Part shown: positions 12,001-27,300 of the stretch, one piece after another
Position numbering within the stretch: position 1 is the stretch's first letter
Layout of the letters: every line of letters begins with the position of its first letter
Assembly (NCBI GenBank): GCA_963930655.1
Contig: OZ005601.1
Location: 18,282,001 to 18,346,000 of the forward strand
Source of the DNA: Myrica gale
Taxonomy: Eukaryota > Streptophyta > Magnoliopsida > Fagales > Myricaceae
Length of the DNA: 64,000 nt
Direction of reading: 5' to 3'
Translations under genes and position numbers: made by a program
Notes under the pieces: generated by a model
Told to the model about the DNA's origin: nothing
Databases searched by the model: none
What the model saw: only the letters and a program-made list of their open reading frames with translations

Positions 12001-15000
12001 TTCATTTAATTTATTTGATTCGTTTCTTCAATATTAAGTTCTCTATTTTATAAACTAACTAATTTGTGGCTTTTTTCAACTATATTTTGTTCAATAACTC
12101 TTCCATAAATCTATCTGCTTAATTTCGTTATCGCTAAGGTATCTAATTGTTAAATAAAGTAATTGCGATGATTTTGAATTTAGCTTTTGTCTATATCTTT
12201 TCCATTAATCTGATTGCTTCAATTTCTTCAATGTTAAAGCATCTAATTTTAAACTAAATAATTTGGACAGATTTTCGTTTACATTTTAGTCGATAACTCT
12301 TTCATTAATCTATTTGCTTCATTTCTTCATGATTAAGGTATCTAACTGTATTTTGATCTGTTACAATTCCACAAAATTAAGTTCTTCATTTTCTTCAATA
12401 TTATGCTATAAAATTTTTAAACTAATTAATTTGAACTATTTTAATTTATATTTCGGTCCACAACTCTTGCATTAATGTATTTACAACATTTTATTCATCC
12501 TCAAGGTTCCTAATTTTCAAAGTGATTAATCGGAACAATTATTTATTGATATCTTGTGGTTTAACTCTTCAATTAATCCCTTTGCATCATTATCTTTGAC
12601 ATTAAGATGTGTTACTTTTAATCTAATTAATATGGAGACTTTAGTTTTTATAGTTTGGTCTATTGCTCTTCATTTAATTTATTTGATTCGTTTCTTCAAT
12701 ATTAAGTTCTCTATTTTATAAACTAACTAATTTGTGGCTTTTTTCAACTATATTTTGTTCAATAACTCTTACATAAATCTATCTGCTTAATTTCGTTATC
12801 GCTAAGGTATCCAATTGTTAAATAAAGTAATTGCGATGATTTTGAATTTAGCTTTTGTCTATATCTTTTCCACTAATCTGATTGCTTCAATTTCTTCAAT
12901 GTTAAAGCATCTAATTTTAAACTAAATAATTTGGACAGATTTTCGTTTACATTTTAGTCGATAACTCTGTCATTAATCTATTTGCTTCATTTCTTCATGA
13001 TTAAGGTATCTAACTGTCTTTTGATCTGTTACAATTCCACAAAATTAAGTTCTTCATTTTCTTCAATATTATGCTATAAAATTTTTGAACTAATTAATTT
13101 GAACTATTTTAATTTATATTTCGGTCCACAACTCTTGCATTAATGTATTTACAACATCTTATTCAGCCTCAACGTTCCTAATTTTCAAAGTGATTAATCG
13201 GATCAATTATTTATTGATATCTTGTGGTTTAACTCTTCAATTAATCCATTTGCATCATTATCTTTGACATTAAGATGTGTTACTTTTAATCTAATTAATA
13301 TGGAGACTTTAGTTTTTATAGTTTGGTCTATTGCTCTTCATTTAATTTATTTTATTCGTTTCTTCAATATTAAGTTCTCTATTTTATAAACTAACTAATT
13401 TGAGGCTTTTTTCAACTATATTTTGTTCAATAACTCTTACATAAATCTATCTGCTTAATTTCGTTATCGCTAAGGTATCTAATTGTTAAATAAAGTAATT
13501 GCGATGATTTTGAATTTAGCTTTTGTCTATATCTTTTCCACTAATCTAATTGCTTCAATTTCTTCAATGTTAAAGCATCTAATTTTAAACTAAATAATTT
13601 GGACAGATTTTCGTTTACATTTTAGTCGATAACTCTTTCATTAATCTATTTGCTTCATTTCTTCATGATTAAGGTATCTAACTGTATTTTGATCTGTTAC
13701 AATTCCACAAAATTAAGTTCTTCATTTTCTTCAATATTATGCTATAAAATTTTTAAACTAATTAATTTGAACTATTTTAATTTATATTTCAGTCCACAAC
13801 TCTTGCATTAATGTATTTACAACATTTTATTCATCCTCAAGGTTCCTAATTTTCAAAGTGATTAATCGGAACAATTATTTATTGATATCTTGTGGTTTAA
13901 CTCTTCAATTAATCCATTTGCATCATTATCTTTGACATTAAGATGTGTTACTTTTAATCTAATTAATATGGAGACTTTAGTTTTTATAGTTTGGTCTATT
14001 GCTCTTCATTTAATTTATTTTATTCGTTTCTTCAATATTAAGTTCTCTATTTTATAAACTAACTAATTTGTGGCTTTTTTCAACTATATTTTGTTCAATA
14101 ACTCTTACATAAATCTATCTGCTTAATTTCGTTATCGCTAAGGTATCCAATTGTTAAATAAAGTAATTGCGATGATTTTGAATTTAGCTTTTGTCTATAT
14201 CTTTTCCACTAATCTGATTGCTTCAATTTCTTCAATGTTAAAGCATCTAATTTTAAACTAAATAATTTGGACAGATTTTCGTTTACATTTTAGTCGATAA
14301 CTCTTTCATTAATCTATTTGCTTCATTTCTTCATGATTAAGGTATCTAACTGTAATTTGATCTGTTACAATTCCACAAAATTAAGTTCTTCATTTTCTTC
14401 AATATTATGCTTTACAATTTTTAAACTAATTAATTTGAACTATTTTAATTTATATTTCGGTCCACAACTCCTGCATTAATGTATTTCCAACATTTTATTC
14501 ATCCTCAACGTTCCTAATTTTCAAAGTGATTAATTGGAATTATTATTTATTGATATCTTGTGGGTTAACTCTTCAATTAATCCATTTGCATCATTATCTT
14601 TGACATTAAGGTGTGTTACTTTTAATCTAATTAATTTGGAGACTTTAGTTTTTATAGTTTGGTCTATTGCTCTTCATTTAATCTATTTGATTCGTTTCTT
14701 CAATATTAAGTTATCTATTTTATAAACTAACTAATTTGTGGCTTTTTTCAACTATATTTTGTTCAATAACTCTTCCATAAATTTATCTGCTTAATTTCGT
14801 TATCGCTAAGGTATCTAATTGTTAAATAAAGTAATTGCGATGATTTTGAATTTAGCTTTTGTCTATATCTTTTCCACTAATCTAATTGCTTCAATTTCTT
14901 CAATGTTAAAGCATCTAATTTTAAACTAAATAATTTGGACAGATTTTCGTTTACATTTTAGTCGATAACTCTGTCATTAATCTATTTGCTTTATTTCTTC

Positions 15001-15834
15001 ATGATTAAGATATCTAACTGTCTTTTAATCTGTTATAAATCCACAAAATTAAATTCTTCATTTTCTTCAAAATTATGCTATCCATTTTTGAAACTACATA
15101 ATTTGTAATATTTTTCATTTATATTTTGGTCCACAACTCTTGCATTAATGTATTTCCAACATTTTATTCATCCTCAACGTTCCTAATTTTCAAAGTGATT
15201 AATTGGAATTATTATTTATTGATATCTTGTGGTTTAACTCTTCAATTAATCCATTTGCATCATTATCTTTGACATTAAGGTGTGTTACTTTTAATCTAAT
15301 TAATTTGGAGACTTTAGTTTTTATAGTTTGGTCTATTGCTCTTCATTTAATCTATTTGATTCGTTTCTTCAATATTAAGTTATCTATTTTATAAACTAAC
15401 TAATTTGTGGCTTTTTTCAACTATATTTTGTTCAATAACTCTTCCATAAATTTATCTGCTTAATTTCGTTATCGCTAAGGTATCTAATTGTTAAATAAAG
15501 TAATTGCGATGATTTTGAATTTAGCTTTTGTCTATATCTTTTCCACTAATCTAATTGCTTCAATTTCTTCAATGTTAAAGCATCTAATTTTAAACTAAAT
15601 AATTTGGACAGATTTTCGTTTACATTTTAGTCGATAACTCTTTCATTAATCTATTTGCTTCATTTCTTCATGATTAAGGTATCTAACTGTCTTTTGATCT
15701 GTTATAAATCCACAAAATTAAGTTCTTCATTTTCTTCAAAATTATGCTATCCATTTTTGAAACTACATAATTTGTAATATTTTTCATTTATATTTTGGTC
15801 CACAACTCTTGCATTAATGTATTTACAACATTTT
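6024..15834 (+). repeat. Higher-order repeat, copy 1 (15 monomers, 9,811 bp)
   Basis: Monomer starts and the labels used here: a 6024, b 6693, c 7363, d 8031, e 8698 (456 bp), f 9154, g 9822, h 10490, i 11157, j 11825, k 12493, l 13161, m 13829, n 14497, n' 15166. Markers include the 3 bp gain and 'ttatgctaag' in b, tgaaattatt in c, 'attcagcctc' with cggatcaatt in h and l, 'aatccctttgc' in k, and 'tttcagtcc' at the end of l. The order returns in the next copy at an offset of 9,811 bp. Two monomers, j and n', have no counterpart there. Confidence 0.85.
8698..9153 (+). repeat. Truncated monomer e, copy 1 (456 bp)
   Basis: About 213 bp are missing: 'ctcttcaattaat' of subunit A runs straight into 'ttcgttatcgc' of subunit C at 8771-8790, with 'ttaat' shared by both sides. 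Most of A, all of B and the start of C are lost. The rest of the monomer has 'cgattaatct' and 'tttttagtctaaa', markers otherwise typical of the right flank of the window. Confidence 0.92.
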
Positions 15835-18800
15835 ATTCATCCTCAAGGTTCCTAATTTTCAAAGTGATTAATCGGAACTATTATTTATTGATATCTTGTG
15901 GTTTAACTCTTCAATTAATCAATTTGCATCATTATTTTTGACATTAAGGTGTGTTACTTTTAATCTAATTAATATGGAGACTTTAGTTTTTATTGTTTGG
16001 TCTATTGCTCTTCATTTAATCTATTTGATTCGTTTCTTCAATATTATGTTATCAATTTTATAAACTAACTAATTTGAGGCTTTTTTCAACTATATTTTGT
16101 TCAATAACTCTTACATAAATCTATCTGCTTAATTTCGTTATCGCTAAGGTATGTAATTGTTAAATAAAGTAATTGCGATGATTTTGAATTTAGCTTTTGT
16201 CTATATCTTTTCCACTAATCTAATTGCTTCAATTTCTTCAATGTTAAAGTATCTAATTTTAAACTAAATAATTTGGACAGATTTTCGTTTACATTTTAGT
16301 CGATAACTCTGTCATTAATCTATTTGCTTTATTTCTTCATGATTAAGATATCTAACTGTCTTTTAATCTGTTATAAATCCACAAAATTAAATTCTTCATT
16401 TTCTTCAAAATTATGCTATCGATTTTTGAAACTACATAATTTGTAATATTTTTCATTTATATTTTGGTCCACAACTCTTGCATTAATGTATTTACAACAT
16501 TTTATTCATCCTCAAGGTTCCTAATTTTCAAAGTGATTAATCGGAACTATTATTTATTGATATCTTGTGGTTTAACTCTTCAATTAATCCATTTGCATCA
16601 TTATCTTTGACATTAAGGTGTGTTACTTTTAATCTAATTAATATGGAGACTTTAGTTTTTATAGTTTGGTCTATTGCTCTTCATTTAATAATCTATTTGA
16701 TTCGTTTCTTCAATATTAAGTTCTCTGTTTTATAAACTAACTAATTTGAGGCTTTTTTCAACTATATTTTGTTCAATACCTCTTCCATAAATCTATCTGC
16801 TTAATTTCGTTATGCTAAGGTATCTAATTGTTAAATAAAGTAATTGCGATGATTTTGAATTTATCTTTTCTCTATATCTTTTCCACTAATCTAATTGCTT
16901 CAATTTCTTCAATGTTAAAGTATCTAATTTTAAACTAAATAATTTGGACAGATTTTCGTTTACATTTTAGTCGATAACTCTGTCATTAATCTATTTGCTT
17001 CATTTCTTCATGATTAAGGTATCTAACAGTCTTTTAATCTGTTATAAATCTACAAAATTAAGTTCTTCATTTTTTTAAATATTATGCTATAATATTTTTA
17101 AACTAATTAATTTGAACTATTTTAATTTATATTTCGGTCCACAACAACTGCATTAATGTATTTCCAACATTTTATTCATCCTCAAGGTTCCTAATTTTCA
17201 AAGTGATTAATTGAAATTATTATTTATTGATATCTTGTGGTTTAACTCTTCAATTAATCAATTTGCATCATTATCTTTGACATTCATGTGTATTACTTTT
17301 AATCTAATTAATTTGGAGACTTTAGTTTTTATAGTTTGGTCTATTGCTCTTCATTTAATCTATTTGATTCGTTTCTTCAATATTAAGTTATCTATTTTAT
17401 AAACTAACTAATTTGAGGCTTTTTTCAACTATATTTTGTTCAATAACTCTTACATAAATCTATCTGCTTAATTTCGTTATCGCTAAGGTATGTAATTGTT
17501 AAATAAAGTAATTGCGATGATTTTGAATTTAGCTTTTGTCTATATCTTTTCCACTAATCTAATTGCTTCAATTTCTTCAATGTTAAAGTATCTAATTTTA
17601 AACTAAATAATTTAGACAGATTTTCGTTTACATTTTAGTCGATAACTCTTTCATTAATCTATTTGCTTCATTTCTTCATGATTAAGGTATCTAACTCTCT
17701 TTTGATCTGTTATAAATCCACAAAATTAAGTTCTTCATTTTCTTCAATATTATGCTATACAATTTTTAAACTAATTAATTTGAACTATTTTAATTTATAA
17801 TTCGGTCCACAACTCCTGCATTAATGTATTTCCGACATTTTATTCATCCTCAAGGTTCCTAATTTTCAAAGTGATTAATTGGAATTATTATTTATTGATA
17901 TCTTGTGGTTTAACTCTTCAATTAATCAATTTGCATCAATATCTTTGACATTCAGGTGTATTACTTTTAATCTAATTAATTGGAGACTTTAGTTTTTATA
18001 GTTTGGTCTATTGCTATTCATTTAATCTATTTGATTCGTTTTTTCAATATTAAGTTATCTATTTTATAAACTAACTAATTTGAGGCTTTTTTCAACTATA
18101 TTTTGTTCAATAACTCTTACATAAATCTATCTGCTTAATTTCGTTATCGCTAAGGTATCTAATTGTTGAATAAAGTAATTGCGATGATTTTGAATTTTGC
18201 TTTTGTCTATATCTTTTCGATTAATCTAATTGCTTCAATTTCTTCAATGCTAAAGTATCTAATTTTTAGTCTAAATAATTTGGACAGATTTTCATTTATA
18301 TTTTAGTCGATAACTCTGTCATTAATCTATTTGCTTCATTTCTTCATGATTAAGGTATCTAACTATCTTTTGATCTGTTTTAATTCAACAAAACTAAATG
18401 CTTCATTTTCTTCAATATGATGCAATCCATTTTTAAACTAATTAATTTGAACTATTTTAATTTATATTTCGGTCCACAACTCTTGCATTAATGTATTTAC
18501 AACATTTTATTCATCCTCAAGGTTCCTAATTTTCAAAGTGATTAATCGGAACAATTATTTATTGATATCTTGTGGTTTAACTCTTCAATTAATTTCGTTA
18601 TCGCTAAGGTATCCAATTGTTAAATAAAGTAATTGCGATAATTTTGAATTTTGCTTTGGTCTATATCTTTTCGATTAATCTAATTGCTTCAATTTCTTCA
18701 ATGTTAAAGTATCTAATTTTTAGTCTAAATAATTTGGACTGATTTTCATTTATATTTTAGTCGATAACTCTGTCATTAATCTATTTGCTTCATTTCTTCA

Positions 18801-21800
18801 TGATTAAGGTATCTAACTATCTTTTGATCTGTTTTAATGCAACAAAACTAAATGCTTCATTTTCTTCAATATTATGCTATCCATTTTTGAAACTAATTAA
18901 TTTGTAATATTTTTCATTTATATTTTGTTCCACAACTCTTGCATTAATGTATTTACAACATTTTATTCATCCTCAAGGTTCCTAATTTTCAAAGTGATTA
19001 ATCGGAACTATTATTTATTGATATCTTGTGGTTTAACTCTTCAATTAATCCATTTGCATCATTATCTTTGACATTAAGATGTGTTACTTTTAATCTAATT
19101 AATATGGAGACTTTAGTTTTTATAGTTTGGTCTATTGCTCTTCATTTAATCTATTTGATTCGTTTCTTCAATATTAAGTTATCTATTTTATAAACTAACT
19201 AATTTGTGGCTTTTTTCAACTATATTTTGTTCAATAACTCTTCCATAAATCTATCTGCTTAATTTCGTTATCGCTAAGGTATCTAATTGTTAAATAAAGT
19301 AATTGTGATGATTTTGAATTTAGCTTTTGTCTATATCTTTTCCACTAATCTAATTGCTTCAATTTCTTCAATGTTAAAGCATCTAATTTTAAACTAAATA
19401 ATTTGGACAGATTTTCGTTTACATTTTAGTCGATAACTCTTTCATTAATCTATTTGCTTCATTTCTTCATGATTAAGGTATCTAACTGTATTTTGATCTG
19501 TTACAATTCCACAAAATTAAGTTCTTCATTTTCTTCAATATTATGCTATAAAATTTTTAAACTAATTAATTTGAACTATTTTAATTTATATTTCGGTCCA
19601 CAACTCTTGCATTAATGTATTTACAACATTTTATTCATCCTCAAGGTTCCTAATTTTCAAAGTGATTAATCGGAACAATTATTTATTGATATCTTGTGGT
19701 TTAACTCTTCAATTAATCCATTTGCATCATTATCTTTGACATTAAGATGTGTTACTTTTAATCTAATTAATATGGAGACTTTAGTTTTTATAGTTTGGTC
19801 TATTGCTCTTCATTTAATTTATTTTATTCGTTTCTTCAATATTAAGTTCTCTATTTTATAAACTAACTAATTTGTGGCTTTTTTCAACTATATTTTGTTC
19901 AATAACTCTTACATAAATCTATCTGCTTAATTTCGTTATCGCTAAGGTATCCAATTGTTAAATAAAGTAATTGCGATGATTTTGAATTTAGCTTTTGTCT
20001 ATATCTTTTCCACTAATCTGATTGCTTCAATTTCTTCAATGTTAAAGCATCTAATTTTAAACTAAATAATTTGGACAGATTTTCGTTTCCATTTTAGTCG
20101 ATAACTCTGTCATTAATCTATTTGTTTCATTTCTTCATGATTAAGGTATCTAACTGTCTTTTGATCTGTTACAATTCCACAAAATTAAGTTCTTCATTTT
20201 CTTCAATATTATGCTATAAAATTTTTGAACTAATTAATTTGAACTATTTTAATTTATATTTCGGTCCACAACTCTTGCATTAATGTATTTACAACATTTT
20301 ATTCAGCCTCAAGGTTCCTAATTTTCAAAGTGATTAATCGGATCAATTATTTATTGATATCTTGTGGTTTAACTCTTCAATTAATCCATTTGCATCATTA
20401 TCTTTGACATTAAGATGTGTTACTTTTAATCTAATTAATATGGAGACTTTAGTTTTTATAGTTTGGTCTATTGCTCTTCATTTAATTTATTTGATTCGTT
20501 TCTTCAATATTAAGTTCTCTATTTTATAAACTAACTAATTTGAGGCTTTTTTCAACTATATTTTGTTCAAAAACTCTTACATAAATCTATCTGCTTAATT
20601 TCGTTATCGCTAAGGTATCCAATTGTTAAATAAAGTAATTGCGATGATTTTGAATTTAGCTTTTGTCTATATCTTTCCACTAATCTGATTGCTTCAATTT
20701 CTTCAATGTTAAAGCATCTAATTTTAAACTAAATAATTTGGACAGATTTTCGTTTACATTGTAGTCGATAACTCTGTCATTAATCTATTTGCTCCATTTC
20801 TTCATGATTAAGGTATCTAACTGTCTTTTAATCTGTTATAAGTCCACAAAATTAAGTTCTTCATTTTCTTCAATATTATGCTACACAATTTTTAAACTAA
20901 TTAATTTGAACTATTTTAATTTATATTTCGGTCCACAACTCTTGCATTAATGTATTTACAACATTTTATTCATCCTCAAGGTTCCTAATTTTCAAAGTGA
21001 TTAATCGGAACAATTATTTATTGATATCTTGTGGTTTAACTCTTCAATTAATCCATTTGCATCATTATCTTTGACATTAAGATGTGTTACTTTTAATCTA
21101 ATTAATATGGAGACTTTAGTTTTTATAGTTTGGTCTATTGCTCTTCATTTAATTTATTTGATTCGTTTCTTCAATATTAAGTTCTCTATTTTATAAACTA
21201 ACTAATTTGTGGCTTTTTTCAACTATATTTTGTTCAATAACTCTTCCATAAATCTATCTGCTTAATTTCGTTATCGCTAAGGTATCTAATTGTTAAATAA
21301 AGTAATTGCGATGATTTTGAATTTAGCTTTTGTCTATATCTTTTCCACTAATCTGATTGCTTCAATTTCTTCAATGTTAAAGCATCTAATTTTAAACTAA
21401 ATAATTTGGACAGATTTTCGTTTACATTTTAGTCGATAACTCTTTCATTAATCTATTTGCTTCATTTCTTCATGATTAAGGTATCTAACTGTATTTTGAT
21501 CTGTTACAATTCCACAAAATTAAGTTCTTCATTTTCTTCAATATTATGCTTTACAATTTTTAAACTAATTAATTTGAACTATTTTAATTTATATTTCGGT
21601 CCACAACTCCTGCATTAATGTATTTCCAACATTTTATTCATCCTCAACGTTCCTAATTTTCAAAGTGATTAATCGGAACAATTATTTATTGATATCTTGT
21701 GGTTTAACTCTTCAATTAATCCCTTTGCATCATTATCTTTGACATTAAGATGTGTTACTTTTAATCTAATTAATATGGAGACTTTAGTTTTTATAGTTTG

Positions 21801-24308
21801 GTCTATTGCTCTTCATTTAATTTATTTGATTCGTTTCTTCAATATTAAGTTCTCTATTTTATAAACTAACTAATTTGTGGCTTTTTTCAACTATATTTTG
21901 TTCAATAACTCTTACATAAATCTATCTGCTTAATTTCGTTATCGCTAAGGTATCCAATTGTTAAATAAAGTAATTGCGATGATTTTGAATTTAGCTTTTG
22001 TCTATATCTTTTCCACTAATCTGATTGCTTCAATTTCTTCAATGTTAAAGCATCTAATTTTAAACTAAATAATTTGGACAGATTTTCGTTTACATTTTAG
22101 TCGATAACTCTGTCATTAATCTATTTGCTTCATTTCTTCATGATTAAGGTATCTAACTGTCTTTTGATCTGTTACAATTCCACAAAATTAAGTTCTTCAT
22201 TTTCTTCAATATTATGCTATAAAATTTTTGAACTAATTAATTTGAACTATTTTAATTTATATTTCGGTCCACAACTCTTGCATTAATGTATTTACAACAT
22301 CTTATTCAGCCTCAACGTTCCTAATTTTCAAAGTGATTAATCGGATCAATTATTTATTGATATCTTGTGGTTTAACTCTTCAATTAATCCATTTGCATCA
22401 TTATCTTTGACATTAAGATGTGTTACTTTTAATCTAATTAATATGGAGACTTTAGTTTTTATAGTTTGGTCTATTGCTCTTCATTTAATTTATTTTATTC
22501 GTTTCTTCAATATTAAGTTCTCTATTTTATAAACTAACTAATTTGAGGCTTTTTTCAACTATATTTTGTTCAATAACTCTTACATAAATCTATCTGCTTA
22601 ATTTCGTTATCGCTAAGGTATCTAATTGTTAAATAAAGTAATTGCGATGATTTTGAATTTAGCTTTTGTCTATATCTTTTCCACTAATCTAATTGCTTCA
22701 ATTTCTTCAATGTTAAAGCATCTAATTTTAAACTAAATAATTTGGACAGATTTTCGTTTACATTTTAGTCGATAACTCTTTCATTAATCTATTTGCTTCA
22801 TTTCTTCATGATTAAGGTATCTAACTGTATTTTGATCTGTTACAATTCCACAAAATTAAGTTCTTCATTTTCTTCAATATTATGCTATAAAATTTTTAAA
22901 CTAATTAATTTGAACTATTTTAATTTATATTTCAGTCCACAACTCTTGCATTAATGTATTTACAACATTTTATTCATCCTCAAGGTTCCTAATTTTCAAA
23001 GTGATTAATCGGAACAATTATTTATTGATATCTTGTGGTTTAACTCTTCAATTAATCCATTTGCATCATTATCTTTGACATTAAGATGTGTTACTTTTAA
23101 TCTAATTAATATGGAGACTTTAGTTTTTATAGTTTGGTCTATTGCTCTTCATTTAATTTATTTTATTCGTTTCTTCAATATTAAGTTCTCTATTTTATAA
23201 ACTAACTAATTTGTGGCTTTTTTCAACTATATTTTGTTCAATAACTCTTACATAAATCTATCTGCTTAATTTCGTTATCGCTAAGGTATCCAATTGTTAA
23301 ATAAAGTAATTGCGATGATTTTGAATTTAGCTTTTGTCTATATCTTTTCCACTAATCTGATTGCTTCAATTTCTTCAATGTTAAAGCATCTAATTTTAAA
23401 CTAAATAATTTGGACAGATTTTCGTTTACATTTTAGTCGATAACTCTTTCATTAATCTATTTGCTTCATTTCTTCATGATTAAGGTATCTAACTGTAATT
23501 TGATCTGTTACAATTCCACAAAATTAAGTTCTTCATTTTCTTCAATATTATGCTTTACAATTTTTAAACTAATTAATTTGAACTATTTTAATTTATATTT
23601 CGGTCCACAACTCCTGCATTAATGTATTTCCAACATTTTATTCATCCTCAACGTTCCTAATTTTCAAAGTGATTAATTGGAATTATTATTTATTGATATC
23701 TTGTGGTTTAACTCTTCAATTAATCCATTTGCATCATTATCTTTGACATTAAGGTGTGTTACTTTTAATCTAATTAATTTGGAGACTTTAGTTTTTATAG
23801 TTTGGTCTATTGCTCTTCATTTAATCTATTTGATTCGTTTCTTCAATATTAAGTTATCTATTTTATAAACTAACTAATTTGTGGCTTTTTTCAACTATAT
23901 TTTGTTCAATAACTCTTCCATAAATTTATCTGCTTAATTTCGTTATCGCTAAGGTATCTAATTGTTAAATAAAGTAATTGCGATGATTTTGAATTTAGCT
24001 TTTGTCTATATCTTTTCCACTAATCTAATTGCTTCAATTTCTTCAATGTTAAAGCATCTAATTTTAAACTAAATAATTTGGACAGATTTTCGTTTACATT
24101 TTAGTCGATAACTCTTTCATTAATCTATTTGCTTCATTTCTTCATGATTAAGGTATCTAACTGTCTTTTGATCTGTTATAAATCCACAAAATTAAGTTCT
24201 TCATTTTCTTCAAAATTATGCTATCCATTTTTGAAACTACATAATTTGTAATATTTTTCATTTATATTTTGGTCCACAACTCTTGCATTAATGTATTTAC
24301 AACATTTT
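15835..24308 (+). repeat. Higher-order repeat, copy 2 (13 monomers, 8,474 bp)
   Basis: Starts: a 15835, b 16504, c 17174, d 17842, e 18509 (456 bp), f 18965, g 19633, h 20301, i 20968, k 21636, l 22304, m 22972, n 23640. From a to i the offset to copy 1 is a constant 9,811 bp; from k it becomes about 9,142 bp because member j is skipped. Similarity to copy 1 reaches back to about 15,645, before the nominal start. Only a few base differences were noticed in the a-i part. Confidence 0.85.
18509..18964 (+). repeat. Truncated monomer e, copy 2 (456 bp)
   Basis: The same join as at 8.78 kb lies at about 18581-18600, offset 9,811 bp. It shares the private markers of copy 1 and differs in a few bases (gcgataatt and gctttggtc here, gcgatgatt and gctatggtc in copy 1). 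Confidence 0.92.
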
Positions 24309-27300
24309 ATTCATCCTCAAGGTTCCTAATTTTCAAAGTGATTAATCGGAACTATTATTTATTGATATCTTGTGGTTTAACTCTTCAATTAATCAATTTG
24401 CATCATTATTTTTGACATTAAGGTGTGTTACTTTTAATCTAATTAATATGGAGACTTTAGTTTTTATTGTTTGGTCTATTGCTCTTCATTTAATCTATTT
24501 GATTCGTTTCTTCAATATTATGTTATCAATTTTATAAACTAACTAATTTGAGGCTTTTTTCAACTATATTTTGTTCAATAACTCTTCCATAAATCTATCT
24601 GCTTAATTTCGTTATCGCTAAGGTATCTAATTGTTAAATAAAGTAATTGCGATGATTTTGAATTTAGCTTTTGTCTATATCTTTTCCACTAATCTGATTG
24701 CTTCAATTTCTTCAATGTTAAAGCATCTAATTTTAAACTAAATAATTTGGACAGATTTTCGTTTACATTTTAGTCGATAACTCTTTCATTAATCTATTTG
24801 CTTCATTTCTTCATGATTAAGGTATCTAACTGTATTTTGATCTGTTACAATTCCACAAAATTAAGTTCTTCATTTTCTTCAATATTATGCTTTACAATTT
24901 TTAAACTAATTAATTTGAACTATTTTAATTTATATTTCGGTCCACAACTCCTGCATTAATGTATTTCCAACATTTTATTCATCCTCAACGTTCCTAATTT
25001 TCAAAGTGATTAATTGGAATTATTATTTATTGATATCTTGTGGTTTAACTCTTCAATTAATACATTTGCATCATTATCTTTGACATTAAGATGTGTTACT
25101 TTTAATCTAATTAATATGGAGACTTTAGTTTTTATAGTTTGGTCTATTGCTCTTCATTTAATTTATTTTATTCGTTTCTTCAATATTAAGTTCTCTATTT
25201 TATAAACTAACTAATTTGTGGCTTTTTTCAACTATATTTTGTTCAATAACTCTTCCATAAATCTATCTGCTTAATTTCGTTATCGCTAAGGTATCTAATT
25301 GTTAAATAAAGTAATTGCGATGATTTTGAATTTATCTTTTGTCTATATCTTTTCCACTAATCTGATTGCTTCAATTTCTTCAATGTTAAAGCATCTAATT
25401 TTAAACTAAATAATTTGGACAGATTTTCGTTTACATTTTAGTCGATAACACTGTCATTAATCTATTTGCTTCATTTCTTCATGATTAAGGTATCTAACTG
25501 TATTTTGATCTGTTACAATTCCACAAAATTAAGTTCTTCATTTTCTTCAATATTATGCTATAAAATTTTTAAACTAATTAATTTGAACTATTTTAATTTA
25601 TATTTCGGTCCACAACTCTTGCATTAATGTATTTACAACATTTTATTCATCCTCAAGGTTCCTAATTTTCAAAGTGATTAATCGGAACAATTATTTATTG
25701 ATATCTTGTGGTTTAACTCTTCAATTAATCCCTTTGCATCATTATCTTTGACATTAAGATGTGTTACTTTTAATCTAATTAATATGGAGACTTTAGTTTT
25801 TATAGTTTGGTCTATTGCTCTTCATTTAATTTATTTGATTCGTTTCTTCAATATTAAGTTCTCTATTTTATAAACTAACTAATTTGTGGCTTTTTTCAAC
25901 TATATTTTGTTCAATAACTCTTACATAAATCTATCTGCTTAATTTCGTTATCGCTAAGGTATCCAATTGTTAAATAAAGTAATTGCGATGATTTTGAATT
26001 TAGCTTTTGTCTATATCTTTTCCACTAATCTGATTGCTTCAATTTCTTCAATGTTAAAGCATCTAATTTTAAACTAAATAATTTGGACAGATTTTCGTTT
26101 ACATTTTAGTCGATAACTCTGTCATTAATCTATTTGCTTCATTTCTTCATGATTAAGGTATCTAACTGTCTTTTGATCTGTTACAATTCCACAAAATTAA
26201 GTTCTTCATTTTCTTCAATATTATGCTATAAAATTTTTGAACTAATTAATTTGAACTATTTTAATTTATATTTCGGTCCACAACTCTTGCATTAATGTAT
26301 TTACAACATCTTATTCAGCCTCAACGTTCCTAATTTTCAAAGTGATTAATCGGATCAATTATTTATTGATATCTTGTGGTTTAACTCTTCAATTAATCCA
26401 TTTGCATCATTATCTTTGACATTAAGATGTGTTACTTTTAATCTAATTAATATGGAGACTTTAGTTTTTATAGTTTGGTCTATTGCTCTTCATTTAATTT
26501 ATTTTATTCGTTTCTTCAATATTAAGTTCTCTATTTTATAAACTAACTAATTTGAGGCTTTTTTCAACTATATTTTGTTCAATAACTCTTACATAAATCT
26601 ATCTGCTTAATTTCGTTATCGCTAAGGTATCTAATTGTTAAATAAAGTAATTGCGATGATTTTGAATTTAGCTTTTGTCTATATCTTTTCCACTAATCTA
26701 ATTGCTTCAATTTCTTCAATGTTAAAGCATCTAATTTTAAACTAAATAATTTGGACAGATTTTCGTTTACATTTTAGTCGATAACTCTTTCATTAATCTA
26801 TTTGCTTCATTTCTTCATGATTAAGGTATCTAACTGTATTTTGATCTGTTACAATTCCACAAAATTAAGTTCTTCATTTTCTTCAATATTATGCTATAAA
26901 ATTTTTAAACTAATTAATTTGAACTATTTTAATTTATATTTCAGTCCACAACTCTTGCATTAATGTATTTACAACATTTTATTCATCCTCAAGGTTCCTA
27001 ATTTTCAAAGTGATTAATCGGAACAATTATTTATTGATATCTTGTGGTTTAACTCTTCAATTAATCCATTTGCATCATTATCTTTGACATTAAGATGTGT
27101 TACTTTTAATCTAATTAATATGGAGACTTTAGTTTTTATAGTTTGGTCTATTGCTCTTCATTTAATTTATTTTATTCGTTTCTTCAATATTAAGTTCTCT
27201 ATTTTATAAACTAACTAATTTGTGGCTTTTTTCAACTATATTTTGTTCAATAACTCTTACATAAATCTATCTGCTTAATTTCGTTATCGCTAAGGTATCC

